From the NCBI RefSeq assembly GCF_002288925.2, contig NW_022098021.1, forward strand, positions 34,317,039 to 34,381,038: DNA of 64,000 bases, read 5' to 3'. Below the pieces are notes generated by a model, which worked only from the letters and a program-made list of their open reading frames with translations, searched no databases and had not been told where the DNA came from. Of this stretch, positions 1-10,172 are shown piece by piece (the first letter of the stretch is position 1; every line of letters begins with the position of its first letter). The position numbers were made by a program, and so were the translations under genes. This DNA is from Delphinapterus leucas. Its lineage: Eukaryota; Chordata; Mammalia; Artiodactyla; Monodontidae.

Positions 1-916
1 AACTATAAAACTCCTAGAGGAAAACATAGGCAGAATACTCTCCAACATAAATCACAGAAATATCCTTTTTTGATCTGTCTCCCAGAGTAATGGAAATAAA
101 AACAAAAATAAGCAAATGGGGCCTAATTAAACTCAAAAACTTTCACACAGCAAAGGAAAACATAAACAAAATGAAAAGACAACCCACTGATTGGGAGACA
201 ATGTTTTCAAATGAAGCAACTGACAAGGAGTTAATCTCCAAAATATACAAGTAGCTCATGCAACTCAATATCAAAAACACAAACAACCCAATCTGTAAAA
301 GGGCAGAAGATCTAAAGAGACATTTATCCAAAGAAGATATACAGATGGCCAAAAAGCACATGAAAAGATGTTAACTATTGCTAATTATTGGAGAAATGAA
401 AATTGAAGCTTTCTCAACTTTGAGAAATGAGGTGTCACCTCACACTGGTCAGAATGGCCATCATCAAGGTGCCTGCAAACAGTAAGTGCTGGAGAGGTTG
501 TGGAGAGAAGGGAACTCTCTTACACTGTTGGTGGGAATATAAATTGGTACAGCCACTAGGAAGAATAGTATGGATGTTCCTTAAAAAACTAACATAGAGC
601 TCCCATGTGATCTTGCAGTCTCTCTCCTGGGCATTTTTCGAGATAAAAGCATGGTCCAGAGGGATGCATGCGTCCCTGTGTTCACTGCAACACTGTTTGC
701 CATGACCAGGACACAGAGGCAACCTAAATGTCCATCGAAAGAGGAATGGATAGGGAAAATATGGTACATATGTATATTGGAATATTAGCCATTAAAAAGA
801 ATGAAATTATGCCATTTGCAGCAACCTGTATGGACCTAGAGATTGTCAATCTGAGTGGGGTAAATCAGACAGAGAAAGAGAAATACCGAGTGATATTGCT
901 TATATGCAGAATCTAA
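1..916 (+). pseudogene. L1-A ORF2 C-terminal remnant
   Basis: This is decayed coding sequence for the C-terminal end of the L1 ORF2 protein, downstream of the reverse transcriptase domain. It is recognised by close similarity to the same segment of the other L1 copies in the window, for example around 15190-16066 and 50650-51527. The cysteine-rich segment characteristic of ORF2 lies around 480-560. The longest surviving frame is 728-916, the last 62 codons, and it ends at the usual ORF2 stop position within aatctaa. Frameshifts and an in-frame TAG near 252 break the rest. There is no coding potential left beyond short fragments. Confidence 0.85.
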
Positions 917-1246
917 AAATAAATGATACAAATGAACTTATTTGCTAGGCAGAAACAGACTCACAGACTTAGAGAATAAACTTATGGTTACTGGGGGGAA
1001 GGGTGGGGGAAAGGATGGTTAGGGAGTTTGGTATTGTCATGTACACACTGCTGTATTTAAAATGAATAACCAACAAGGACCTACTGTATAGCACAGGGAA
1101 CTGCTCAATGTTATGTGGTGGCCTGGATGGGAGGGGAGTTTGGGGGAGAGTGGATATATGTATATGTATGGCTGAGTTGCTTTGCTGTGCACCTGAAACT
1201 ATCCCAACATTGTTAATCGGCTATACTCCAATATAAAATAAAAAGT
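1..1246 (+). mobile_element. L1-A: 3' end of an L1 LINE entering from outside the window
   Basis: This is the downstream part of a non-LTR retrotransposon. It covers the C-terminal third of ORF2 (to about 916) and an L1 3' UTR, ending in an A-rich tail near 1237-1246 after the sequence ctatactccaatataaaa. The same tail type closes the other L1 copies here. The 5' end and left target-site duplication lie outside the window, so the element's full length is unknown. Orientation is plus. Confidence 0.93.
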
Positions 1247-1944
1247 TTATAGAAGTAGCATAATCATGATTTCTGCAGTATTCTATTTGTCATGCATAGC
1301 AGTTACACAGGGGAATTAAACAGGAAATGAATAACAGGAGGCAGGAATCACTGAGGGCATGTTGGAGGTTGGCTGCTCCATTAGTAGAAGAGAAAAATGG
1401 AATGGGAAAAATATTCAATTCCTAAAGCCTAGAATGTAGCAGGCATTTAATAAATATTGGTTGAATTAATCTTCAGTGACAAAACAGCCACTGGGAGTTT
1501 GTTTTAATATTTTTCTTAAAACTTTTACATAAAACCCTGTTAAATGATACTTCCTAGGCTTTTTCCCTGAATGACTACTTTATTCTTAGTACATCACAGG
1601 ATAGTAATCATATAAATTTGTGAAGCATGATTTCTTTTATAGATAATCTGTTATTTATCTTAAAAAATTAGTTATTTTAGATGTCTTTGCCTTTTCCAAA
1701 ATTCTCTCTGACCTATATTAGAATATACTCCCAAATAGTCAAATTCCTATTTCTTCTTTCTATGATCTATTGAGTTAATTTCTTATTGCCTAGATATTAT
1801 CAATTATAAATTACCCAGTTCACTTGCATTTATATGTATTTGTTTTATCTCTTTAAATACTTCAAATTTCTTGAAGGCATGATGAGTATATTATATGATT
1901 CTTTATCCACCTATATATATTTATGAAGAATTTAAATCAGGACC
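1247..1944. other. AT-rich stretch without a recognised gene
   Basis: I see no gene or strong repeat here. The only recognisable piece is a short L2/MIR-like 3' tail near 1425-1472, listed separately. Confidence 0.5.
1425..1472 (+). repeat. Possible MIR/L2-type 3' tail
   Basis: The segment contains ttaataaatattggttgaat, which resembles the shared 3' terminal motif of MIR and L2 elements. It is short and diverged, so the assignment is tentative. Confidence 0.35.
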
Positions 1945-2415
1945 TTGAAGAGATATCTGTACTCTCATGTTTACTGCAGCATTATTCATAATAGTCAAGA
2001 TACAGAAGCAAACTAAATGTCCGTTGACAGATGAATGGATAAAGAAAATGTGGTATATACATACAATAAAATATTATTCAGTCAAAAAAAAAGGAAATTC
2101 TGCCATATATGACAACATGGATGAATGTGGAGGACATTATACTAAGTGAAATAAACCAGTCACAGAAAGACAAACTCTGCAAGATACCACTTATATGAGA
2201 TACCTAAAATAGTAAAGCCATAGAGGAGAATAAAATGTGGTTCCATGGCCTAGAAGGTAGGGGGAATGGGGAGTTGCTGTTCAAGGGGTATATAGTTTCA
2301 GTTATGTAAGATGAATATGTTCTAGATTTCTGCTTTGTACAGCATTGTGCTTATAGTTAAAGATATTATTGTGCACTTAAAAATATGTCAAAAGGTTAGG
2401 TCTCATGTTAAGTGT
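1945..2415 (+). mobile_element. Old L1 3' fragment (L1MA/MB-like)
   Basis: This is a 5'-truncated, diverged L1 3' end in plus orientation. It starts in the ORF2 C-terminus: the frame 1967-2149 reads through segments resembling the ORF2 end, such as CPLTDEWIKKMWYIHTI. It then continues through a long 3' UTR quite unlike that of the younger L1s. It is more diverged than L1-A, C, D, E and I, which suggests an older mammalian L1 subfamily. No target-site duplication was found. Confidence 0.8.
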
Positions 2416-2419
2416 TCAT

Positions 2420-2453
2420 ATAACACACACACATACACATACCACACCACAGA
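2420..2453. repeat. Short CA-rich microsatellite
   Basis: An imperfect (CA)n tract directly follows the old L1 3' end. It probably derives from the L1 tail region. Confidence 0.7.
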
Positions 2454-2794
2454 ATAGATGAGCAAGTTTTTGGTTCCCAGAATCTGGAAATTCAATGTGT
2501 GGGTTTTTTATTTCCCCCTGGAGTATGAAAATATTTGCCTTATTGTTAGAGAAGCTGATGTCATAAAATGAAGGTATTAAACATAATTGCACAAAGAACT
2601 CCAGAATTCTTATTCAAATATATCTATATAAAATCAAGGGAAATCTAAATAAATAAATAACTATGGGAAGAATAGCATAAAAAAATTCTTACAACCACAA
2701 AAAATTGAGAACATTTAGAAAAACAACTGCCAAAAAAAAAGAAAAAAATAAGGTCTGGAGTTTAGTTCTGGTGAAATATCACAAAAGAGTTCTT
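2454..2794. other. AT-rich stretch, nothing recognised
   Basis: It contains A-rich runs around 2640-2750 but no gene and no repeat family I can name. Confidence 0.5.
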
Positions 2795-2810
2795 AAGAAA
2801 ACCATACATT
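2795..2810. repeat. Left target-site duplication of L1-C
   Basis: The 16-base sequence aagaaaaccatacatt immediately precedes the L1-C 5' UTR. It recurs at 16433-16448 as aagaaaaccatatttt, 14 of 16 bases identical, directly after the L1-C A-rich tail. Confidence 0.85.
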
Positions 2811-4087
2811 TGGAAGGAGTCAAGACGGCAGTGTGGGAAGATGCAGAGTTTGCATCTCCCCACAACTAGGGCTCTGGCTGGACGCTGGTGGGGGACCCTC
2901 ATGCCCAAGGAGATGCGAAGAACCGCCAAGCAAACTGGTAGGCCTTGGGGGGACTGAGGGGGAAGGAGAAGTGGAGGATGGATAGGGGAGGGGTTGCCAC
3001 ACCTGAAAGGACCCTCAGGAGGGCTTGGATTGGGGGGAGTGGGCCCAGTGTTTCCTCTGCCAAATCAGCCAGGGAAGTCTGCCTGGCTCTTGGGCTGGGT
3101 CCTATGCCCTCAGAGGTCCCCTCCTGGCTGGATTGGTCCTGGGGACATGGGAGGGAGGCCAGGGAGATCAGGACAGGTAGATAGGAGGGAACATCAAGGA
3201 TGGGAAGAGCGGAAGAGGGGCAGAGGGCGTTTGTTCCTCCCACTCAGGGTTGGGGAGGCTGCTGAGCTCCCAGGCCAGTCCTCAGCCCTCCAAAGCCCCC
3301 TCCAGCTATGTGGGCTCTGGAGGCATAGGAAGGAGCCCAAGAAGATCAGTAGACGTAGGTGGGAGGGGACCTTGAGGATAAGAGGAGAGGGAGAGCAGCA
3401 GAGGACATTTGCTCTGCCCTTTTGAGCCCAGGAATCCTGCTGGGCTCCCAGCACAGGGGTCTCCTGTGCTCTGAGATGGGAGGCAGGAGGCACACCTGGG
3501 CCCCTTCTGTTCAGTTGAGCCTAAGCCCCACCCCCCAAGCCTGCTCCACCCTTTCCTGTAGGTACTAAGACTAGGCCCCACTCACCACCCAAAGCTCACT
3601 GCTGATTAGGCCCCGCCATCAACATCCAAGGCCTGTCCACCTTATTTTTTTTTTTTCCTCTGAGTCTTTTTTACTATTGTGGTTCTGTTTTACCTTCTGG
3701 TGGTTGTTTCATCTATATGTTTAATTTTATATTTTTTCTAACATAGCTGTTAGTTTCCTAGTCTAATTTTATTTTCTATTTTGTTATTGTTCTCCTATTT
3801 TTTTTTTTTTTTTTTTTTTGGTGCCACACATGACTTGTGGATCTTAGTTCATGAGCCAGGGGTAGGGCTGAAACTCCTGCAGTGAGAGCTCAAAGTCCGA
3901 ACCACCAGAGTAACAGAGAACCTCAGACCCCAGGGTATATTCACTGGAGTGAGGTCTCCCAGAGATCCTCATCTCAGCACCGAGACCCAGCCCTACCTAA
4001 CAGCCTAAAACTGCAGTTTTGGAACCCTCAGGCCAAGCAACCAGTAAGACAGGAACACAATCCCATTCATAAAAACAAAACAAAAAA
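2811..4087 (+). promoter_or_regulatory. L1-C 5' UTR (internal promoter region)
   Basis: This G/C-rich leader precedes ORF1. In L1 elements the 5' UTR holds the RNA polymerase II promoter that starts transcription at the element's first base. Its sequence differs from the 5' UTRs of L1-D, L1-H and L1-I, which share a different start. It contains diverged tandem units (separate entry) and T-rich runs at about 3640-3820. The open frames on both strands between 2820 and 3581 are chance frames in this G-rich leader and match no protein I recognise. Confidence 0.8.
2940..3560 (+). repeat. Three diverged ~177-bp tandem monomers in the L1-C 5' UTR
   Basis: Related blocks recur with nearly constant spacing. 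The anchors are cagtgtttcctctgcc at 3046, cagagggcgtttgttcc at 3221 and cagaggacatttgctctgcc at 3399, giving spacings of 175 and 178 bases. Each is followed by a related stretch containing ctgcctggctc, ctgctgagctccca or ctgctgggctccca. Flanking motifs also repeat: agatcaggacaggtagatag near 3166 and agatcagtagacgtaggtgg near 3344. Monomer arrays of this kind are known from rodent L1 promoters. By eye the copies are strongly diverged. Confidence 0.65.
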
Positions 4088-5127
4088 ATGAGATGGCAAA
4101 GAAATATGTCACAGATGAAGGAGCAAGGTAAAAACCTACAAGACCAAATAAATGAACAGGAAATAGGCAATCTACTTGAAAAAGAATTCAAAATAATTAT
4201 AGTAAAGATGATCCAGAACCTTGGAAATAAAATGGAGGCACGGATACAGATAATACAAGAAATGTTTAAAAATGATGTAGAAGAACTAAAGAACAAATAA
4301 ACAGAGATGAAAAACACAATAACTGAAATGAAAAATACACTAGAAGGAATCAATAACAGAATAACTGAGGCAGAAGAATGAATAAGTGAGCTGGAAGACA
4401 AAATGGTGGAAATATCTGCTGAGGAACAGAATAAAGAAAACAGAATGAAAAGAACTGAAGACAATCTCAGAGAACTCTGAGGCAACACTAAACACACCAA
4501 CATTTGAATTATAGGGGTCCCAGAAGAAGAGGAGAAAAAGAAAGGGTGTGAGAAAGTACTTGAAGAGATTATAGTGGAAAACTTCACTGACATGAGAAAG
4601 GAAAGAGCCAACCAATTCCAGGAAGCACAGAGAATTCCATACAGGATAAACCCTAAGAGAAACACACCAAGATACATATTAATCAAAGTAACAAAAATTA
4701 AATTCAAAGAAAAAACATTAGAAGCAGCAAGGGAAAAACAAAGAATAATATAAAAAGGAATCATATAAATAATATAAAATAATATATAAAAGGTTATATA
4801 TTATTTTATATTATTTATATGATTCCTTTTATATATTTTATATATTTTTATATATTATTATATATATTATTTCATATATTATTATATATAAAATAATATA
4901 AAAAGTTATCAGCTGATTTTTCAGTAGAAACTCTGCAAGGCAGAAGGGAATAGCAGGATGTATTTAAAGTGCTAAAAAAGAAAAACCTACAACCAAGATT
5001 ACTCTACCCAGAAAGGATCTCATTCAGATTGAATGGAGAAATCAAAAGCATTTCAGAGAAGCAAAATCTAAGAGAATTCAGGACAACCAAACCAGCTTTA
5101 CAACAAAAGCTAAAGAAACTTCTGTAG
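4088..5127 (+). pseudogene. L1-C ORF1 pseudogene
   Basis: This is the decayed ORF1 of L1-C, which encoded an RNA-binding, trimer-forming nucleic acid chaperone that coats L1 RNA. The chosen start is the ATG at 4088, which aligns with the ORF1 starts of the other L1s (MRWQRNMSQMKEQGK in this copy). The first open stretch, 4088-4300, is 70 codons of charged, coiled-coil-like sequence ending at a premature TAA. Further decay follows. The expected stop lies at 5125-5127, just after ctaaagaaacttctg. A large AT-rich palindromic insertion (4753-4900) disrupts the C-terminal half. It is not functional. Confidence 0.85.
4753..4830. repeat. Perfect AT-rich inverted repeat: 36-bp arms, 6-base loop
   Basis: The left arm 4753-4788 and right arm 4795-4830 are exact reverse complements (36 of 36), with loop aaaggt at 4789-4794. 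More AT-rich, partly self-complementary sequence continues to about 4900. At the same place the other L1 ORF1 copies read straight from ggaatccc to ataaggtt, so roughly 100-150 bases were gained here. The arm carries the local L1 word aaaaggaatc, so the palindrome seems to have grown from L1 sequence, not from an unrelated insert. Confidence 0.95.
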
Positions 5128-5185
5128 GTGGGAAACACAAGAGAAGAACAAGACCCACAAAAACAAACCCAAAACAATTAAGAAA

Positions 5186-7306
5186 ATGGTAATAGGAATA
5201 TACATATCGATAATTATCTTAAATGTAAATGGATGAAATGCCCCAACCCAAAGACACAGACTGGTTGAATGGATACAAAAACAAGACCCATATATATGCT
5301 GTCTACAAGAGACCCACTTCAGACCTAGGGACATATACAGACTGCAAGTGAAGGGATGGAAAATGATATTCTGTGCAAATGGAAATCGAAATCTGGAGTA
5401 GCAATACTCATATCAGATGAAATAGACTTTAAAATAAAGGCTATTACAAGAGACATCAAATGTCACTACATAATGATGAAGGGATAAATCCAAGAAGAAG
5501 ATATAACAATAATAAATGTTTATGCACCTAACATAGGAGCATCTCAATACATAAGGAAAAGGCTAACAACCATGAAAGGGGAAATTGACAAAAATAGTAG
5601 GGGACTTTATCACCCCACTTACACCAATGAACCAATCATCGAAACAGAAAATAAATAAGGAAACACAAGCTTTAAATGACACAATACACCAGATAGATTT
5701 AATTGATATTTATAGAATATTTCACCCAAAACTGGCATAATACATTTTCTTCTCTAGTACATGCAGAACATTCTCCAGAATAGATCACATCTTGGGTCAC
5801 AAATCAAGCCTTGGAAAATTTAAGAAAATTGAAATCATATCAAGCATCTTTCTGACCACAATGTTATAAGGTTGGAAATCAATTACAGGAAAAAAGTCTA
5901 AAACCTGCAAAGGAGGTTAAAGAGTGCATTACTAAATAACCGAGAGATCTCTGAAGAAATCAAAGAATTCAAAAAATACATAGAAACAATTGACAATGAA
6001 AACACAATTACCCAAAACCTGTGGGATGAGGCAAAAGTAGTTCTAAGAGTGAAGTTTATAGCAATACAATCTCACTTGAAGAAACAAGAAAAATCTCACA
6101 TAAACAATCTAACCCCTAATTTAAAGCAGCTAGAGAAAGAAGAACAAAGGAAACCCAAAGTCCAAAGTCAGTAGAAGGAAAGAAACCATAAAGATCAGAG
6201 CACAAAAAAATGAAATAGAAATGAAGAAAACAATAGCAAAGATCAATAAAACTAAAAGCTGGTTCTTTGAGAAGATAAACAAAATTGATAAACCCTTAAC
6301 AAGACTCATCAAGAAAACAAGGGAAAGGATGCAAATCAATAAAATTAGAAATGAAAAAGGAGAAATCACAACTGGCATCACAGAAATACAAAGCATTATA
6401 AGAGACTATTACAAACAACTATATGCCAATAAAATGAACAGCAACGAATAAATGGACAAATTCTTGGAAAGGTACAATTTTCCAAGACTGAACCAGGAAG
6501 AATTAGAAAATATAAAAAGACCTATCACAAGTAATGAAATAGAAACTGTAATTAAAAATTTTCCAACAAACAAAAGTCCAGGACCAGATGGCTTCACAGG
6601 CGAATTCTATCAAACATTTAGAGAAGAACTAATACTGATCCTTATCAGACTCTTCCAAAAAATTGCAGAGGGAGAAGCACTCCCAAATTCATTCTGAAAT
6701 GCCACAATCACCCTGATACCAAAACCAGAAAAAGATATCACAAAAAAAGAAAATTATAGACCAATATCACTGATGAACAAAAATGCAAAAATCCTGAGCA
6801 AAATATTAGCAAGCAGAATCCAAAAAACACATTAACAGTATTTTACACCATGATCAAGTGGGATTTATCCCAGGGATGCAAGGATTCTTCAATATATGCA
6901 AATCAATCAATCTGATATACCATATTAACAAATTGAGGAATGAAAACCATAAGATCATCTCAGTAGATGCAGAAAAAGCTTTTGACAAATTCACCACCAA
7001 TTTATGATAAAACCTCTCCTGAAAATGGGCATAGAGGGAACATACCTCAACATAATAAAGGCCATATATGACAAATCCACAGCAAACATCATACTCAATG
7101 GTGAAAAACTGAAAGCATTTCCACTAAGGTCAGGAACAAGACAAGGAAGTCCACTCTTGCCACCCTTATTCAACAGAGTTTTGGAAGTCCTAGCCACAGC
7201 AATCAGAGAAGAAGAAGAAATAAAAGGAATACAATTTAGAAAAGAAGAAGTAAAACTGTCACTGTTTGCAGATGACATGATACTATACATAGAAAATCCT
7301 AGAAAG
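5186..7306 (+). pseudogene. L1-C ORF2 pseudogene, part 1 (endonuclease and most of reverse transcriptase)
   Basis: The ORF2 protein is the L1 endonuclease/reverse transcriptase that nicks target DNA and copies L1 RNA. The ATG at 5186 matches the position used in sister copies. The N-terminal endonuclease segment includes the LQETH-type motif, read as CLQETHFRPR around 5300. The reverse transcriptase follows, including a segment with [15 protein letters not shown] near 6570-6620 and the catalytic FADD motif at about 7265-7276. Soon after FADD the frame runs into L1-D, giving a chimeric end at 7324. Stops and frameshifts earlier in the gene show it was already decaying. Confidence 0.88.
7293..7306. 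repeat. Left target-site duplication of L1-D
   Basis: The sequence aaaatcctagaaag lies directly before the L1-D 5' UTR. After L1-D, aaaatcacaaag (14372-14383) matches it apart from a 2-base gap and one substitution. L1-C ORF2 sequence resumes immediately afterwards with atgccaccagaaaactac. Confidence 0.7.
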
Positions 7307-9173
7307 GACCTTCAAAATGGCTGAGCAGTAAGACGTGGAGATCACCTTCCTCTCCAGAAGTACATCAAAAATACATCTGCATGTGGAATAACTCCTAAAG
7401 AACACCTACTGAACGTGGGCAGAAGACCTCAGACTTCCCAAAAAAGAAGAAACTCCCCACATACCTGGGTAATGCAAAAGAAAAAAGTCAGAGACAAAAG
7501 AATACAGACAGGGCCTAGACCTCAGGGAGGTAGCTGTGAAGGAGTACAAGTTTCGACACACTAGGAGGCCCCTTCACTGGCGGAAACAGGGGGGTGGTAA
7601 GGGGGGTAACTTTGAGCCATGGAGGAGAGTGCAGCAACAGGGATGCAGAGATTCTCACACAGAAGATTGGTGCCAACCAGCACTCACCAGCCTGAGAGGC
7701 TAGTCTGCTCACCCGCCAAGGCAGATGGGGGCTGGGACCTGAGGAAAGGGCTTTGGAGGTCAGATCCCAGGGAGAGGACTGAGGTTGGCTGTGTAAACAC
7801 AGATTGAAGGGGGCTACTGTGCCACAGCTAGTCAGGAGGGAATCTGGGAAAATGTCTGGAACTGCTTAAGAGTCAAGAGACCGTTGTTTCAGGGTGTGCA
7901 AGGAAAGGGAATTCAGAGCACTGCCTAAATGAACATCAGAGATGGGCATGAGCCGCAGCTATCAGTGTGGACACAAGAGACGGACATGAAATGCTAACCC
8001 TGCTGCTGCAACCACCACGAATCGTGTGTGCAAGCACAGGTGCTCTCTTCACCTCACCTCCTGGGAGCATGTGCAGCCCACCACTGCTAGGGTCCCATGG
8101 TACAGGGAAAATTTCCCCAGGAGAACACATGGCACACCTCAGGCTGGTACAATATCATGCTGACCTCTGGAGTCGCAGGCTGCCCCACATTCCGTAAACC
8201 TCCCTCCCACCAGCCTGAGTGAACCGGGTTCCCCTAATCAGCAGCTCCTTTAACTCCCTCCTGTCTGGGTGAAGAACAGATGCCAGAGGGCAACCTACAT
8301 GCAGAGGTGGGGCCAAATCCAAAGCTGAACCAAAGGAGCTGTGTGAACAAAGAAGGGAAAGGGAAATTTCTCTGTGCAGCCTCACGAACAGTGGATTAAA
8401 TCATGACAATCAACTTGATGTACACTGCATCTATGGAATACCTGAATAGACAATGAATCATCCCAAAATTGAAGCAGTGGACTTTGGGGCCAACTGTAGA
8501 CTTGGGGTTTGCTGTATGTGACTGGCTAGTTTCTGTTTTATATGTTTATCATACTTTAGTTTCTAATGCTTGTTATCATTGGTGGATTTGTTTTTTGGTT
8601 TGGTTGCTATATACTTTTTATTTTTTTAGTATTTTTTTATTTTAACTTTTTTAATGTTTTATTTTAAAAACTTTAGTTTACTTCTTTCTTTATTTTATTC
8701 CTCCCTTTTATTCTGATCTGTGTGGCTAATAGGGTCTTGGTCCTCCAGGCAAGCGTCAGGTCTGAACTTCTGAAGTTGGAGAGGTGAGTTCAGGATATTA
8801 GACCACCAGCGACCTCCAAGACCCACATTATATCAATCAGTGAGAGCTCTCCCAGAGATCTCTGTCTCAACGCTAAGACCCAACTCCACTCACAACAAGC
8901 AAGCTACAGTGCTAGACACCCCATGCCAAACACCTAGCAAGACAGGAACACAAACACACCCATCAGCAGAGAGCCTGCCTAAAATCATAATAAGTTCACA
9001 GACATCCAAAAACACCACACTGGACATGGTCCTGACCACCAGAAAGTCAAGATACAGCCTCATCCAACAGAACACAGACACCAGTCCCCTCCACCAGGAA
9101 GCCTACACAACCCACTGAACCAACCTTACCTTACCAACTGGGGGCAGACACCAAAAACAATGGGAAATACAAA
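7307..9173 (+). promoter_or_regulatory. L1-D 5' UTR (internal promoter region)
   Basis: This is the leader of the full-length L1-D and aligns by eye with the L1-H 5' UTR in reverse complement. Shared words include cagcctgagaggct and gtctgctcacccgcc. It contains a T-rich tract at about 8520-8710, some 1.2-1.4 kb from the start, the position at which L1-H has an assembly gap. Open frames here on both strands are chance frames. Confidence 0.8.
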
Positions 9174-10115
9174 ATGGCAGCCTGCAAAAGGAGACACCAA
9201 ACAGAGAAAGTTGAGCAAAATGAGAAGACTGAGAAATACGCAGCAGATGAAAAAGAAGGAAAAAACTCACCAAAACAAATAAATGAAGAGGAAATAGGCA
9301 GTCTATCTGAAAAAGAATTCAGAGTGATGATAGGAAAGATGATCCAAAATCTTGAAAATAGAATGGAGAAAATACAAGTAATGTTTAACAAGGACCTAGA
9401 AGAACTAAAGAGCAAACAAACAATGATGAACAATGCAATAAATGAAATTAAAAATTCTCTAGAAGGAATCAATAGTAGAATAACTGAGGAGATGGACAGA
9501 TAAGTGACCTGGAATATAAAATAGTGGAAATAACTACTTCAGAGTGGAATAAAGAAAAAAGAATGAAAAGAATTGAGGACAGTCTCAGAGACATCTGGGA
9601 CAACATTAAACAAACAAACATTTGAATTATAGGGGTCCCAGAAGAAGAAGAGAAAAAGAAAGGGATAAGAAAATATGTCAAGAGATTATAGTTGAAAACT
9701 TCACTAATATGGGAAAGAAAATAATCACTCAAGTCCAGGAAGCACAGAGAGATCCATACAGGATAAATCCAAGGAGAACCAGGACAAGACATATATTAAT
9801 CAAACTATCAAAAATTAAATAGAAAAATATATATATATATTAAAAGCAGCAAGGAAAAAGCAACAAATAACATACAAGGGAATCCCCATAAGGTTAAAAG
9901 CTAATCTATTAGCAGGATCTCTGCAAGCCAGAAGGGAGTGGCAAGACATATTTAAAGTGATGAAACAGAAAAAACCTACAACGAAGATTAATCTACCCAA
10001 CAAAGATCTCATTCAGGTTCAAAGGAGAAATTAAAACCTTTACAGAGAAGGAAAAGTTAAGAGAATTCAGCACCACCAAACAACTTACCAACAAATGCTA
10101 AAGGAACGTCTCTAG
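9174..10115 (+). pseudogene. L1-D ORF1 pseudogene
   Basis: This decayed ORF1 encoded the L1 RNA-binding chaperone. The first open stretch, 9174-9503, is 109 codons. It is a charged N-terminus followed by a heptad-rich coiled-coil region with MIQNLENRMEKIQVMFNK, typical of the ORF1 trimerisation domain. A frameshift near 9495 ends it. The RRM and C-terminal domain sequence continues in other frames to the expected stop TAG at 10113-10115 (after aaaggaacgtctc). The ATG at 9174 overlaps the usual start position; a slightly upstream ATG at 9160 is also possible. It is not functional. Confidence 0.85.
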
Positions 10116-10172
10116 GCAGGAAACACAAGAGAAGGAAAAGATCTAAAATAACAAACCCAAACAATTAAGACA

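Noticed and set aside
2899..3581. Several overlapping proline/serine-rich frames on both strands
   Set aside because: They lie in the G-rich tandem monomers of the L1-C 5' UTR. Frames overlap on both strands and none continues outside.
3997..4764. Minus-strand frame of 255 codons with hydrophobic character
   Set aside because: It is the antisense shadow of L1-C ORF1. Lys/Glu-rich codons read backwards give Phe/Leu/Ser-rich frames.
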